Below, in pieces: positions 8,687 to 17,526 of a stretch of 32,339 bases of DNA (position 1 is the first letter of the stretch; each line of letters starts with the position of its first letter). Location: contig JASJCW010000039.1 in assembly GCA_030065265.1 (NCBI GenBank), positions 1 to 32,339 on the forward strand, read 5' to 3'. The notes beneath the pieces were generated by a model. That model was not told the origin of the DNA, made no database searches, and saw only the letters and a program-made list of their open reading frames with translations. The translations under genes were made by a program, and so were the position numbers. Source of the stretch: Prochloraceae cyanobacterium (GTDB lineage: Bacteria; Cyanobacteriota; Cyanobacteriia; Cyanobacteriales; JASJDA01).

Positions 8687-9054
8687 TTTTGCAGATATCA
8701 AAATTTTATACTACATAAATAATACAATACCGCCCAAGTGAAAACAATACTTTTATCTTCAACGATCGCAATTTAGATTCAAACTAGATTACATTTTCTG
8801 GATACTAACAAGGCTTACTTGGATCTTAAAAAAAGATTCACAAAAGATTGTTGAGAATCTTTCTTATTTAAAATAAAAACTAACGCTGACTGAAGTGGTT
8901 CTTCTCTTTTAAAGACAAAGAGTAATAGATCGGCAATGGGGAACAAAATTACTTGTAAAAAATAATATTAAACTTTGCCTAGTTCCCATTTCGCGCTTCT
9001 TTTAAGTGAGACTATAAGATAAATTTAATAATAATTCCGATGGAGTAAGCGATC
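8687..9054. other. Divergent spacer between kptA and the 135-aa gene
   Basis: No gene is visible. The spacer should contain promoters in both directions. It has an 8-bp perfect hairpin AAAGATTC/GAATCTTT (8832-8839 and 8855-8862, 15-base loop). A longer-range dyad AATGGG(G)AAC/GTTCCCATT sits at 8935-8944 and 8982-8990. Neither is followed by a clear T tract, so I do not call them terminators. Confidence 0.5.
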
Positions 9055-9462
9055 GTGAGCGATACAATTGGGGTAATGTTTGGTTTTTTAGGTGGAACAA
9101 TTGTCGGAGTAGAGTCTGGTTATAGAGCTTTACCCCACCCTTCTCAAGATAAAATTTATCAAAGATTAAGCGATGCTAAATGGTTTTTGGCATTGAGATG
9201 GTGCGATTGTCTTTCAACAGCAGCAGGAATTCTTACTAATACCGGAGAATTTTCTTTTTACAATAAAATTGTCCTCGAGATTGGCGAGCAACGATTTATT
9301 CCTCGAGCATATCGAAAAGATATTTTTGCTAAATGTTTGCAGATCGAACCCAATGAAATTGTGACTTACTCCCTCGACTCCCTCGATCGCATTATTGAGA
9401 TTAAAGCAGTTGAAATTGATGCTCGCTACGGTAAAATAGCGTTAATTAAAGAAATTCAATAA
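9055..9462 (+). CDS. Unrecognised 135-residue protein
   Basis: I do not recognise this protein. It starts at GTG, supported by a GGAG eight or nine bases upstream. The Met at codon 8 is an alternative but lacks such a site. The first 20 residues are Gly-rich and apolar (IGVMFGFLGGTIVGVESGY), possibly a membrane-associating segment. The rest is soluble and mixed alpha/beta in look, with two Cys close together (RWCDCLS) and a repeated Ile-Glu-Ile pattern at the end (DRIIEIKAVEIDARYGKIALI). It stands alone on the plus strand between two minus-strand genes. Codon use resembles its neighbours, so it looks resident rather than recently acquired. Confidence 0.65.
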   Translation: MSDTIGVMFGFLGGTIVGVESGYRALPHPSQDKIYQRLSDAKWFLALRWCDCLSTAAGILTNTGEFSFYNKIVLEIGEQRFIPRAYRKDIFAKCLQIEPNEIVTYSLDSLDRIIEIKAVEIDARYGKIALIKEIQ

Positions 9463-9528
9463 TTCAAATAAAATCAAAGTTCTCAAAATTGTAACGAATT
9501 TTTGATTTAATGCAGTTGGAGAAAGTTG

Positions 9529-9606
9529 ATGTTTTTTATAGAATGGTTTAACGAGCGATCTGCTATTGAAATCAAAGAAAAAGAATCGAGATTCACCGGA
9601 GATTAA
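9529..9606 (+). CDS. Possible 25-residue micro-protein
   Basis: A short frame, ATG at 9529 to TAA at 9604-9606, is preceded by GGAGAAAG at 9518-9525, a good ribosome-binding site at normal spacing. It would encode a mostly charged peptide beginning MFFIEWFNERS and ending FTGD. I do not recognise it. Its support is only the start signal, and it could be chance or the remnant of a longer gene. Confidence 0.2.
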   Translation: MFFIEWFNERSAIEIKEKESRFTGD

Positions 9607-9739
9607 GAACAAAGAAATAAACAATCTCGATCGAGACTTGCTAAATAATAAATTAGTAATAACCTATTATAATTTCATTGTTTTACGATCGCCGCTCTTT
9701 CCCGATTCGTGAAGAGCTATGTACCCTAAAAAGACTTTA

Positions 9740-10309
9740 TTATTTATCTAAAATAGTTCGATCGAACAACCAAGTATCGCCGACTAAATTTTCTAATTGC
9801 TCCATTAATTCCGGTAAAAAATACTCAGCATCATCAAGTTGGCGATCGGCAAACCAAGCTTTAAAAGCTTCTATTTCTTCAATTCCTTGGGTTGAAGCAG
9901 CTACTTGTAAAATACTCATCCCAAGTTCGCGATATTTCTCTAATTGAGGGCTATCCTCTTCGTATTCAGAACAACAATAGACAATTGTCGTACCAATTAA
10001 AGGTACTAAATGGCTGTCGGGAGGTAAAGTACGAAACAGAGCAACAAATAAAGTTACCAACCCTTGAAAGGGCATTCCCAATGCCATTGTCAACCACGTA
10101 CTTTGAGCCAAATAAGCTTTAGTATTAGTTTCATCTACTTTCGCTAAATTAGCAAGAACCATAACTAGATCGGACAATCGCTTTTCTTTAACTAAAGCTC
10201 GTGCAACTTCTCGATATAAATCTATTGCTTCGGTTGTATTACCTTCGTTTGCTACTGTTTTTGCTCGTTCGGATAGAGTAGCTACTTGCAATTCGATGTT
10301 ATCTGTCAT
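9740..10309 (-). CDS. Unrecognised helical, TPR-like 189-residue protein
   Basis: I do not recognise a named family. The sequence is almost entirely helical and soluble. Its first part (LSERAKTVANEGNTTEAIDLYREVARAL, then LSDLVMVLANLAKVD, then KAYLAQSTWLTMALGMPFQGL) has the spacing and small-residue pattern of two or three tetratricopeptide-like helix pairs. The C-terminus is acidic (DDAEYFLPELMEQLENLV). Such proteins usually act as scaffolds or adaptors, but nothing here says for which partner. It lies downstream of pheT on the same strand, separated by 217 bases and a terminator-like hairpin, so it is probably expressed on its own. Confidence 0.7.
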   Translation of the reverse strand: MTDNIELQVATLSERAKTVANEGNTTEAIDLYREVARALVKEKRLSDLVMVLANLAKVDETNTKAYLAQSTWLTMALGMPFQGLVTLFVALFRTLPPDSHLVPLIGTTIVYCCSEYEEDSPQLEKYRELGMSILQVAASTQGIEEIEAFKAWFADRQLDDAEYFLPELMEQLENLVGDTWLFDRTILDK

Positions 10310-10478
10310 TTTTAAAAACCCTCTTTTAAAGGCTAATATTAGCTAAGTTAAAGAAAAATATCGTCTCGATCGCATTTTTTCTTTATAATATTTGCCTGAT
10401 GTGCAGATATATTAAAAATACTGTATCTTAAAACACTAATTATTTTAAAAATAGCTAAAATTTTTGCTGAAATAGCAT

Positions 10479-10517
10479 AAATTAAATCTCTAAGCCTGAA
10501 AAAGTATGACTTAGAGA
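10479..10517 (-). terminator. Terminator-like hairpin after pheT
   Basis: TCTCTAAG at 10487-10494 pairs perfectly with CTTAGAGA at 10510-10517 across a 15-base loop. On the minus strand the stem is followed by TTTAATTTAT. It lies just past the pheT stop codon. The stem is AT-rich and the T tract broken, so strength is uncertain. Confidence 0.45.
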
Positions 10518-10526
10518 AATAATTGA

Positions 10527-12962
10527 TTAGCTGCGGAGATTTGCACTAAATTGTTTGACCAAAGTATCGCGAACTTTTTGATGAACTGGTTCGATTTCCT
10601 TATCGGTTAGAGTGCGATCGCTAGCGCGATAATACAAACTAAAAGCTAAACTTCTTTCACCTTCAGGAACGTTTTCGCCTTGATATTCATCAAACAATTC
10701 TACACCGGCAAGTATCGAGCCTCCAGACTTTTTAATTGCCTGTTCGATTTGGAAGACAGGAATAGAAACATCGGCAAAAAATGCTAAATCTCTTTCTACT
10801 GCTGGATAAGTAGAATAAGATTTAAAACGAGGAGTAAATACTTCTTCTTTATTCAAACTTGCTAATATAATATCGAAACTAATTTGAAAAACATAAACCT
10901 CATCGATCGTGTTTTTTTCCTGTCTTAATTGAGGATGTAATTGTCCGAAAATCCCCAAACGTTGTTTTTCGATCCATAAAGAAGCAGTTCGTCCGGGATG
11001 CAGCCTTTTATCCTCTTTCTCTGCGCGATATTCTACCGTCAAACCCAATCGAGAAAAAGCACTTTCTAAAATACCTTTTGCTTGATACCAAGTCATCGGC
11101 GATCCTTTACCAGCTCTAGTCCAACGACCGATCGCAGTTAAATCTCCTCCTAATATTCCCGCTACCGCATCTGCTTCTTTAAGTTCTTCTCCTTCTCGCC
11201 AAAAAATTCGACCGATTTCAAAAGCATTTAAGGCCCCATTTCCTTGAGATTGATTGTATTCAAAAGCATCGATTAATCCAGAGATAAGATCGGTTCGCAA
11301 AGCCGAATATTCGCTAAATAAAGGATTAGCTAATACTATTTCTTTATCCTCTGGTTTGACTAAAGAATAATGACATATTTCCGTAAGTCCTGTGGAGCGA
11401 AAAGCTTCCCTGATTTTTCTACCAATTATTTCGCGAACCGAAAGATAACCAGCTTCAGTTTTATCCGGTAATTCGTCACAGAAATTATCGTATCCGTAGA
11501 GCCTGGCAACTTCTTCAATTAAATCGATTTCTCGCTCTAAATCTCGATGTCTGTATGGCGGTGGAGTAACCTGCCAAACATCATTGCGATCGGCTATTTT
11601 TTCTAATTTACAACCCAAAGCAATGAGAATCTTTTCGACATCTTCAGCTTCAATTTGTCCCGTACCATTTTCTAATTTGACCGGGCCTAAAATTTCGTTT
11701 ATTCTTGATAAGCGCAATTGCAAACAACGAGAAGAATCTAGATCTCGATCGTCAACAACTGCTTGAGCGATCGCTTTACCTCCAGCTAATTCAATTATCA
11801 AGGCGATCGCCCGATTTAAAGCCACATTATATTCGGCTTCGTTGACACCTCGTTCGTAGCGAGTAGAAGCTTCACTACGCAACCCAGCAGCTCGAGAAGA
11901 CTTTCTTACCACTACTGAATCAAACAAAGCAGCCTCTAAAACAATATTTTTGCTTTCTTGATGAACTTCGCTTTCCTCTCCACCCATCACCCCAGCTAAA
12001 GCTACTGGTTTGTCATTTGCAGTAATTAAAAGATTGTCTGTTTTTAAACTTCTTTCTTGACCGTCGAGAGTAGTTAACTTTTCCCCTTCAGATGCATATC
12101 TTACTCCAATTGTCAATGATTCGGTTCCGGTAATATCCTGCAAGCGTTCGCGATCGAAAGCATGAAGTGGTTGACCCCATTCGAGCAAAATATAATTAGT
12201 AATATCGACCACATTATTAATCGGACGCACTCCAGCAGCTTGCAAACGCCATTGCAACCAATCGGGGGAAGGAGCAATAGTTATACCTTCAATTATCGTA
12301 CCGATATAAGCAGGACAAGCGTTAGTATCGACAACCTTCAAACTAAGACTATTGTCTCGATCTGAAATCGATATTTCCCGGACTTCAGGTAGTTTTAAAA
12401 CAGATCCGGTTAAAGCAACCACTTCCCGAGCCACTCCAACCATACTGAGTGCATCAGCACGATTAGCGGTGGTACTCAAATCCAAGATGACATCATCGAG
12501 GCCCAACAAAGGTCGCACGTCTTGCCCTATTTCGATCCCTTCTGAAGCAAAAATATGAATGCCATCGGATTGTTTTTCTAAACCCAATTCGCTCAGAGAG
12601 CAAATCATACCCTCCGATCGCACTCCGCGCAACTTAGTCGGTTTTAATTTGAGGTTAACCGTTGGCAAATAAGTACCAACAGTAGCAACCGGTACAAAAA
12701 TATCTGTTTTGACATTAGCAGCTCCGCAGACGATATTTAAAGGAGATTCTGCACCAATATCTACCTTAGTGACTCGCAGTTTATCAGCATTAGGATGAGG
12801 CTCGCAATCGATTACTTTGCCAACTACTACACCATCTGCATTTTGTCGCAAGTCTTCAATTTCTTCTACTTCAAAACCTGCAATAGTTAAAGTCCGGCCT
12901 AATTCTTCAGGAGTTAAGTCAATCTCTACTAATTCCCGCAGCCAATTTAAAGAGACGCGCAT
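10527..12962 (-). CDS. pheT: Phenylalanine--tRNA ligase beta subunit
   Basis: The beta subunit of the alpha2-beta2 PheRS binds tRNA-Phe and edits mischarged Tyr. At 811 residues it is full length. In order it shows the N-terminal [12 protein letters not shown] segment, an EMAP/OB-type tRNA-binding domain ([21 protein letters not shown], about residues 39-150), the B3/B4 editing domain (about 210-385), the B5 domain (near 410-490), the catalytic-like core ([12 protein letters not shown] onward) and the C-terminal ferredoxin-like anticodon-binding domain ([19 protein letters not shown] to the end). The ATG at 12960-12962 matches the family start. The alpha-subunit gene pheS is not next to it, which is common in cyanobacteria. 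The gene is transcribed away from the spkB-like kinase. Confidence 0.98.
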   Translation of the reverse strand: MRVSLNWLRELVEIDLTPEELGRTLTIAGFEVEEIEDLRQNADGVVVGKVIDCEPHPNADKLRVTKVDIGAESPLNIVCGAANVKTDIFVPVATVGTYLPTVNLKLKPTKLRGVRSEGMICSLSELGLEKQSDGIHIFASEGIEIGQDVRPLLGLDDVILDLSTTANRADALSMVGVAREVVALTGSVLKLPEVREISISDRDNSLSLKVVDTNACPAYIGTIIEGITIAPSPDWLQWRLQAAGVRPINNVVDITNYILLEWGQPLHAFDRERLQDITGTESLTIGVRYASEGEKLTTLDGQERSLKTDNLLITANDKPVALAGVMGGEESEVHQESKNIVLEAALFDSVVVRKSSRAAGLRSEASTRYERGVNEAEYNVALNRAIALIIELAGGKAIAQAVVDDRDLDSSRCLQLRLSRINEILGPVKLENGTGQIEAEDVEKILIALGCKLEKIADRNDVWQVTPPPYRHRDLEREIDLIEEVARLYGYDNFCDELPDKTEAGYLSVREIIGRKIREAFRSTGLTEICHYSLVKPEDKEIVLANPLFSEYSALRTDLISGLIDAFEYNQSQGNGALNAFEIGRIFWREGEELKEADAVAGILGGDLTAIGRWTRAGKGSPMTWYQAKGILESAFSRLGLTVEYRAEKEDKRLHPGRTASLWIEKQRLGIFGQLHPQLRQEKNTIDEVYVFQISFDIILASLNKEEVFTPRFKSYSTYPAVERDLAFFADVSIPVFQIEQAIKKSGGSILAGVELFDEYQGENVPEGERSLAFSLYYRASDRTLTDKEIEPVHQKVRDTLVKQFSANLRS

Positions 12963-13305
12963 CTATTATTATTTCCCTTTTATTTTCGAGCGGCTTGAAT
13001 ATTTTAACTTTATTGTTGCCTCTTCCTAGTTTCCTTCTTTTGCTTGTCCATTATACTTAGTTATTTTTGTCAATTAAATTTAAAGTTTTCAAGGTCAAAT
13101 TGAGTTTTTTGTAAAGGATTAATAAAATGCGAAAAAAGCACAATAAAGAATCAGTCAAATTTCTGAGGCAAATCAATCGATTGCTTTGTTAGATTGAACT
13201 TAAAGTAGATAAATTCCGATCTACTCGCTTACACTGAAAATTTTAAACAACTCAAAACAGCTTCAAAAAGTCAAAAAAAATATTAAATAAATAAATTAAA
13301 GTGAT
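12963..13305. other. Divergent promoter region, pheT / SpkB-like kinase
   Basis: There is no gene in these 343 AT-rich bases. They must carry divergent promoters. I see no T-box or tRNA-like leader ahead of pheT. One short dyad, GTAGAT/ATCTAC (13205-13210 and 13219-13224, 8-base spacer), lies about 80 bases upstream of the kinase start and could be an operator or a weak hairpin. Confidence 0.5.
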
Positions 13306-15012
13306 ATGAGCTACTGCATAAATCCCTCCTGTTCTCAACCGAAAAATCCTCTTAAAACCTTGGTTTGTCAGGCTTGCGGTTCTAAACTCTTACTAAGAAA
13401 TCGCTATTTAGCAATGAAAAGTCTTGGTAAAGGAGGATTTGGAGCAACATTTCTTGCAGTAGATTTATCTTTACCTGGCAAACCAACCTGTGTCATCAAA
13501 CAACTTCGCCCCTCAATGAACGATCCGGAAATCTTTGAGATGGCTAAAGAATTATTCGAGCGAGAAGCGCAAACATTAGGCAGAATCGGCAACCATCCAC
13601 AAATACCCAGACTGCTAGACTATTTTGAAGCCAATCAACAATTTTATTTAGTTCAAGAGTACGTTCACGGAAACAACTTACAAAGAGAAATCAAACAAAA
13701 CGGAACTTACACCGAGGTTGCAACCAGACAATTTCTCAGCGAAATTTTACCTATATTAGATCATATTCACTCTCAAGAAGTAATCCACCGCGACATCAAA
13801 CCGGCTAATTTAATTCGCCGTCAACAAGATTCCCAATTAGTATTAATCGATTTTGGTGCAGTCAAAACAGAAATTACTCAACCAGAAGCAGGAGCTACCG
13901 GTCAAACTGCTTTGACGGCTTTTGCAGTCGGAACTACTGGCTATGCACCTCCCGAACAATTAGCAATGCGGCCTGTCTTTGCTAGCGATATTTATGCCGT
14001 AGGTGCAACCTGTATTTATTTACTGACTGGTAAACCACCCAAAGATATTCCCATCGATCCCAATAGCGGCGAAATTATGTGGCGCAAATATGTTGAAGTG
14101 AATGATGGATTTGCCAGGGTTTTAAATAAAATGCTCGAATCTTCAGTTAAATATCGCTACAAATCCGCCAATGAAGCCCTCAATGCGCTCAATTTAGAAC
14201 CATATCACGATACTCTCTCCCAAGGACTGACTTCACTTTCTCGAGAAGATTTAAACCCAGATCCACCCATGTCTGGAATGTTAAATGCTCCCCCCGTCCA
14301 AGAATCTGCTGCTGCTCACACATCAATACGCGCTGCCAATTTAGCAACTCAAATTCGCGCCCGTCGTCAACGTCAAGCAGCTCGCAATGCTAATAATGGT
14401 TCTTTAAATTCCTCTGGCGATCGCTATCGCAATACTTCTTCTCCTCAAACCCAAAATTCAGCTTTAAATCGGGGTAATACGAGCTACCAACGAGGTTTTA
14501 CTGATGTTGGAAAAGTAAATAAAAATCCCCGTCCGGCCAATACAAAAGTAACCGGTCGAGAAACTGCTCATAATACTAATAAAAAATTAGATTCCGACAC
14601 CATCATCAAAGACTACAGTAAAGGTCGCCGGGATTTTGCTCAACAAGATTTAAATAATCTCAACCTCCAAAAAACTCATTTATCTGGAGGTAATTTTTAC
14701 CAGTCTAAATTAATTAAAGCGAATTTTGGCGGTGCAAATTTATCCGGTACTGATTTTGGTCGCGCTATCTTAATTCAAGCTATTTTACGCAATGCTAATT
14801 TAAGTCGAGCTTATTTAAGCTACACTAATCTCGAAGGTGCAGATCTGCGGGGCGCAGATTTGAGTTTTGCTTCCCTCAATTACGCTAATCTCAAAGGAGC
14901 TAACTTATGTGGGGCAAATTTGAGAAATGCTAAAATAAGCGAGCGTCAACTTTCTCAAGCTAAAACTAATTGGGCGACAATTATGCCTAGTGGCAAACGA
15001 GGATTTTGGTAA
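13306..15012 (+). CDS. spkB: SpkB-like Ser/Thr kinase: zinc ribbon, kinase, pentapeptide repeats
   Basis: Three parts are visible in the 568 residues. Residues 4-24 hold a CxxxxC...CxxC zinc-ribbon motif (CINPSC, CQAC). Residues 35-300 are a Hanks-type kinase with Gly-loop GKGGFGATF (41-49), Lys65 in VIKQL, catalytic HRDIKPAN (161-168), IDFG (181-184) and APPE (214-217). After a Gln/Asn/Ser-rich linker, residues ~450-550 contain pentapeptide repeats of the A(N/D)Lxx type (ANLSGTDFG, ANLSRAYLS, ADLRGADLS). This order matches the description of Synechocystis SpkB, a kinase linked to oxidative-stress tolerance with a redox-sensitive Cys motif. The match of function is inferred. It is 30 bases ahead of aat on the same strand, likely one transcript. 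Confidence 0.9.
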   Translation: MSYCINPSCSQPKNPLKTLVCQACGSKLLLRNRYLAMKSLGKGGFGATFLAVDLSLPGKPTCVIKQLRPSMNDPEIFEMAKELFEREAQTLGRIGNHPQIPRLLDYFEANQQFYLVQEYVHGNNLQREIKQNGTYTEVATRQFLSEILPILDHIHSQEVIHRDIKPANLIRRQQDSQLVLIDFGAVKTEITQPEAGATGQTALTAFAVGTTGYAPPEQLAMRPVFASDIYAVGATCIYLLTGKPPKDIPIDPNSGEIMWRKYVEVNDGFARVLNKMLESSVKYRYKSANEALNALNLEPYHDTLSQGLTSLSREDLNPDPPMSGMLNAPPVQESAAAHTSIRAANLATQIRARRQRQAARNANNGSLNSSGDRYRNTSSPQTQNSALNRGNTSYQRGFTDVGKVNKNPRPANTKVTGRETAHNTNKKLDSDTIIKDYSKGRRDFAQQDLNNLNLQKTHLSGGNFYQSKLIKANFGGANLSGTDFGRAILIQAILRNANLSRAYLSYTNLEGADLRGADLSFASLNYANLKGANLCGANLRNAKISERQLSQAKTNWATIMPSGKRGFW

Positions 15013-15042
15013 GAATCGCTTTTAGTTCTCAATTTAGAAATA

Positions 15043-15612
15043 ATGGATATTGATGCGATCGTGCAAGGCTACGCACGAGGTTACTTTTTAATGGCCGACG
15101 AAAGCGATTGTTTAGGTTGGTATTACAGTCGCCAAAGGGCGATCGTTCCTCTCGACGGACGCTTTCGCTATCCTAAGTCTTTACGAAGAGTCTTAAATCA
15201 GAATCGCTTTACCACTGCAATAAATCGCGATTTTTATTCTGTTTGTCTTGGATGTGCCGATCGCGATACGACTTGGATTTCGCCACAACTAATTGATGTC
15301 TATATCGCTCTTTATGAAGCAGGTTGGGCTTATAGCTTTGAAACTTGGAGCGGCGATCGTTTAGCTGGAGGTATTCTTGGTATTGCCATTCAAGGAGCTT
15401 TTATCGGCGAATCGATGTTTTATCGCATTCCCGATGGTTCAAAAGTAGCAATGGTTAAACTCGTTCAACATCTTCAACAACGAGGCTTTTCTGTTTTTGA
15501 CGCTCAAATGCAAAATCCTCATTTAGCCAGATTTGGTGCTTTAGTTATTGAAGAGAACCAATATCAAACTTTACTTCAAAAAGCTTTAACTCAAAACTGC
15601 ATTTTTAAGTAG
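15043..15612 (+). CDS. aat: Leucyl/phenylalanyl-tRNA--protein transferase
   Basis: Aat attaches Leu or Phe from aminoacyl-tRNA to proteins with N-terminal Lys or Arg, marking them for ClpS/ClpAP degradation (N-degron pathway). The family core is clear: GYFLMA, LGWYYSRQRAIVPLD, RDTTWIS, YEAGWAYSFETW, then GESMFYR...GSKVAMVKLVQHL (residues 122-144) and FDAQMQNPHLARFGALVI (152-169). At 189 residues it is shorter than the E. coli enzyme (234 aa) because the N-terminal domain is reduced, as seen in other cyanobacterial homologues. It follows the SpkB-like kinase by 30 bases, so co-transcription is likely. Confidence 0.93.
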   Translation: MDIDAIVQGYARGYFLMADESDCLGWYYSRQRAIVPLDGRFRYPKSLRRVLNQNRFTTAINRDFYSVCLGCADRDTTWISPQLIDVYIALYEAGWAYSFETWSGDRLAGGILGIAIQGAFIGESMFYRIPDGSKVAMVKLVQHLQQRGFSVFDAQMQNPHLARFGALVIEENQYQTLLQKALTQNCIFK

Positions 15613-15613
15613 C

Positions 15614-15661
15614 GTAAACTATCCCCCATCTTGAAAAGACAAGATAATGAGGATAACTTAC
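15614..15661. terminator. Long hairpin between convergent aat and psaI
   Basis: Three stacked arms pair around one axis. GTAA at 15614-15617 pairs with TTAC at 15658-15661, TATCC at 15620-15624 with GGATA at 15651-15655, and ATCTTG at 15628-15633 with CAAGAT at 15640-15645. A 6-base loop remains. It starts two bases after the aat stop and ends about 30 bases from the psaI stop, the position expected of a bidirectional transcript end. It lacks a T tract. Confidence 0.5.
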
Positions 15662-15692
15662 ACTACAAACTAACTTCAATCGAACAGTAAAA

Positions 15693-15815
15693 TTAACCTT
15701 CTGCTTCGCTTTCAATATAAGTAAATAACAAAGCCATAGATACCGCAGCAGAAACAACACCTACTAACGGGACTAAAACTGAGGGTAAGAAGGAAGCAGC
15801 GTATTCGCCTGTCAT
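15693..15815 (-). CDS. psaI: Photosystem I subunit VIII (PsaI)
   Basis: This 40-residue membrane protein begins MTGEYAASFLPSVLVPLVG and ends LLFTYIESEAEG, the PsaI pattern of a single helix with a conserved acidic tail. PsaI sits next to PsaL at the PSI trimer interface in the thylakoid membrane. The ATG at 15813-15815 has an AAGGA ribosome site about ten bases upstream on the minus strand. It is encoded divergently from psaL, 387 bases away, rather than in tandem with it. Its short length is normal for the family. Confidence 0.93.
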   Translation of the reverse strand: MTGEYAASFLPSVLVPLVGVVSAAVSMALLFTYIESEAEG

Positions 15816-16202
15816 AATCTAAATATCCTTTTTATAAAATACAAGTGTACAGTTGCTTTTTACAGCAGATAAATAAAAGCTAAGATCCACCTCGTCATGA
15901 CTGTAACAATCGGTTATTAGTCTCGGGTTTTGGTTTATTCCGCGATTAACCCGATAATCGAGTCAATAACTTTTATGGTTGAATGCTTTTAGTCTATCCT
16001 CTGCTCATTATAGGAGCAATAGGTTACTTCTAGTGAAGTAATAGCTCAGAATAACTCTGTTGCCTTCACTAACTGTAATTTAGATCGGATATTTGCCTCG
16101 TGCTTATAAAGATTCTTAACAAAAAGCTAGTAAAAAGCTGGTTACGGGTTAGATTAGGGCTGTTTGAAAGATTTTTAAAATATATAGAGGAACTGAATAG
16201 CG
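15816..16202. promoter_or_regulatory. Shared divergent control region of psaI and psaL
   Basis: These 387 bases contain no gene and must drive both photosystem genes. A dyad TTACTTC-TAGT-GAAGTAA lies at 16024-16041, about 160 bases before psaL. TTTACA and TGTACA boxes occur near 15845-15863, but their spacing does not fit the published HLR1/RpaB consensus. psaL has a GAGGAA ribosome site at 16187-16192, ten bases before its ATG. I cannot place transcription starts. Confidence 0.5.
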
Positions 16203-16661
16203 ATGATTCAATCAGGTGGAGATCCACAGGTTGGAAATTTAGCAACTCCAATTAATTCTTCAGAATTCAGTACAGCTTTTATCCGTAATTTGCCTGCTTA
16301 CCGTCAAGGTTTATCGCCGATTCGTCGCGGTTTAGAGGTAGGGATGGCTCACGGCTATTTAATTTACGGGCCTTTTGCTTTACTCGGGCCTTTGAGAGAC
16401 TCCGATAACAGTTCTCTTGCAGGTATGTTGTCTGCGATCGGATTAGTCGTGATTCTGACTATCTGTTTGTCTATTTACGGCAATACCGGTAGCGGCAAGC
16501 CTATTGCTACTTTAACTACCCCCAACCCTCCTGTAGAGTTGGGAACTAAGGAAGGTTGGAGCGAATTCGCGACTGGATTTTTCCTTGGTGGCAGTGGCGG
16601 AGCTATTGTTGCTTACTTTATCAGTACAAGTTTACTGCCAATGTTAAATACGTTGGGTTAG
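16203..16661 (+). CDS. psaL: Photosystem I subunit XI (PsaL)
   Basis: PsaL is the membrane subunit that forms the centre of PSI oligomers. The 152-residue sequence shows the family's N-terminal stromal arm (GDPQVGNLATPINSSEF), the RNLPAYRQGLSPIRRGLEVGMAHGY block with chlorophyll-ligand residues, and three hydrophobic helices (YGPFALLGPL, LAGMLSAIGLVVILTICLSIYG, FATGFFLGGSGGAIVAYF). It ends SLLPMLNTLG, and the length is usual for cyanobacteria. A GAGGAA Shine-Dalgarno supports the ATG. A strong terminator follows at 16691-16717, so psaL is probably monocistronic. Confidence 0.97.
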   Translation: MIQSGGDPQVGNLATPINSSEFSTAFIRNLPAYRQGLSPIRRGLEVGMAHGYLIYGPFALLGPLRDSDNSSLAGMLSAIGLVVILTICLSIYGNTGSGKPIATLTTPNPPVELGTKEGWSEFATGFFLGGSGGAIVAYFISTSLLPMLNTLG

Positions 16662-16690
16662 TAAGACCAAAAGTATTTATGATTCAAACA

Positions 16691-16717
16691 AAGCTCGGCT
16701 CAAAACTGAGCTTTTTT
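16691..16717 (+). terminator. Rho-independent terminator of psaL
   Basis: GCTCA-AAAC-TGAGC (16698-16711) is followed at once by six T (16712-16717). A wider alternative stem AAGCTC/GAGCTT uses the same bases. It lies 30-56 bases beyond the psaL stop. Confidence 0.8.
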
Positions 16718-16797
16718 ATTTTTCTATATTTTTTTGTTATTGAAATTACTATTTTTTATAATATTTTGGAAATCATAAAAAATTGCGAGTGCTAATA

Positions 16798-17523
16798 ATG
16801 AATCACCTTTTCTTAGGAATCGAGGGATCTCGATTTTGGTTAAAAAATATTCTTTTGTCAAGTATATGTTTAATTGTTTGTTTTACTCTATCAGTAATGC
16901 CAGCTAATGCAATTAGCGTTTACAGTCTTCCTAAAATTGCACCTGGAGACTCCACTTGGGTGATAGATTCGGCTGAAACTATCAGTCGTGCCACAGAGAG
17001 TACCCTCAACAATAAATTAGCTAAACTAGCCGAAACGACTGGACTGGAGTTAAGGATGGTGGCAATTCACCGTCAAGGTTATGACGATCCGATTGAGGTT
17101 TTTGCAACCAAACTTTTTAACAATTGGTTTCCCGATCCAGAAACAGCTGCCAACCAAACTATTGTTGCGATCGATACCGTCAGTAATAATAGTGCAATTT
17201 TAACCGGAACTGAAGGCCAAAAAATGCTTTCAGAAGAAAAAATTGATAGTATCATTACCGAAACAATCGGTACGGATCTCAAGCTTGGAAATAAATACAA
17301 TCAAGCTTTTTTAGATGCGAGCGATCGCATCAGTGCGATCTTAGCCGGTCAATCAGATCCCGGCCCCCGCATAGCTGAAAGTACAATTAACACAGAAGGC
17401 ACTTTTACTAAAGCAGAAGATACCGATACGGGCAATGCAACTTTGTGGGTAATTGGTTTGTTAATTGTGGCTACTATCGTTCCGATGGCTACTTATTTCT
17501 TCTATGTCGGATTTTCCAACTAA
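16798..17523 (+). CDS. psb32: Psb32-like TPM-domain thylakoid protein
   Basis: The protein has an N-terminal signal peptide (hydrophobic run, then MPANA as likely cleavage site). A TPM (Psb32/YgcG) domain spans about residues 50-190 with the typical VIDSAETISRATESTLNNKLAKLAE and RQGYDDPIEVFATKLFNNWF blocks. A single C-terminal transmembrane helix follows (TLWVIGLLIVATIVPMATYFF). This fits Psb32, a lumen-facing protein known to protect photosystem II and help its repair. I start at ATG 16798. A frame extended five codons upstream to TTG or GTG is possible but would not change the signal peptide. It lies about 80 bases downstream of the psaL terminator, so it needs its own promoter. Confidence 0.87.
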   Translation: MNHLFLGIEGSRFWLKNILLSSICLIVCFTLSVMPANAISVYSLPKIAPGDSTWVIDSAETISRATESTLNNKLAKLAETTGLELRMVAIHRQGYDDPIEVFATKLFNNWFPDPETAANQTIVAIDTVSNNSAILTGTEGQKMLSEEKIDSIITETIGTDLKLGNKYNQAFLDASDRISAILAGQSDPGPRIAESTINTEGTFTKAEDTDTGNATLWVIGLLIVATIVPMATYFFYVGFSN

Positions 17524-17526
17524 TCT

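Noticed and set aside
8687..8701. TTG start giving a 195-residue KptA
   Set aside because: The ATG at 8684-8686 is in frame, the family's conserved region begins after it, and the five extra residues have no support.
8832..8862. AAAGATTC/GAATCTTT hairpin as a terminator
   Set aside because: It lies between divergent genes, so no transcript should end there, and the stem is AT-rich with no clean T tract.
15845..15865. Possible HLR1/RpaB box between psaI and psaL (TGTACA...TTTACA)
   Set aside because: The gap between the two ACA-containing halves is 8 bases, not the 5 of the HLR1 consensus as I recall it, and flanking bases do not fit.
16783..16797. TTG/GTG start extending the Psb32-like protein upstream
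   Set aside because: The ATG at 16798 gives a complete signal peptide; the extension is unsupported by a ribosome site.
17079..17300. Minus-strand 73-codon frame inside psb32
   Set aside because: Antisense shadow of a well-supported gene with no ribosome site.
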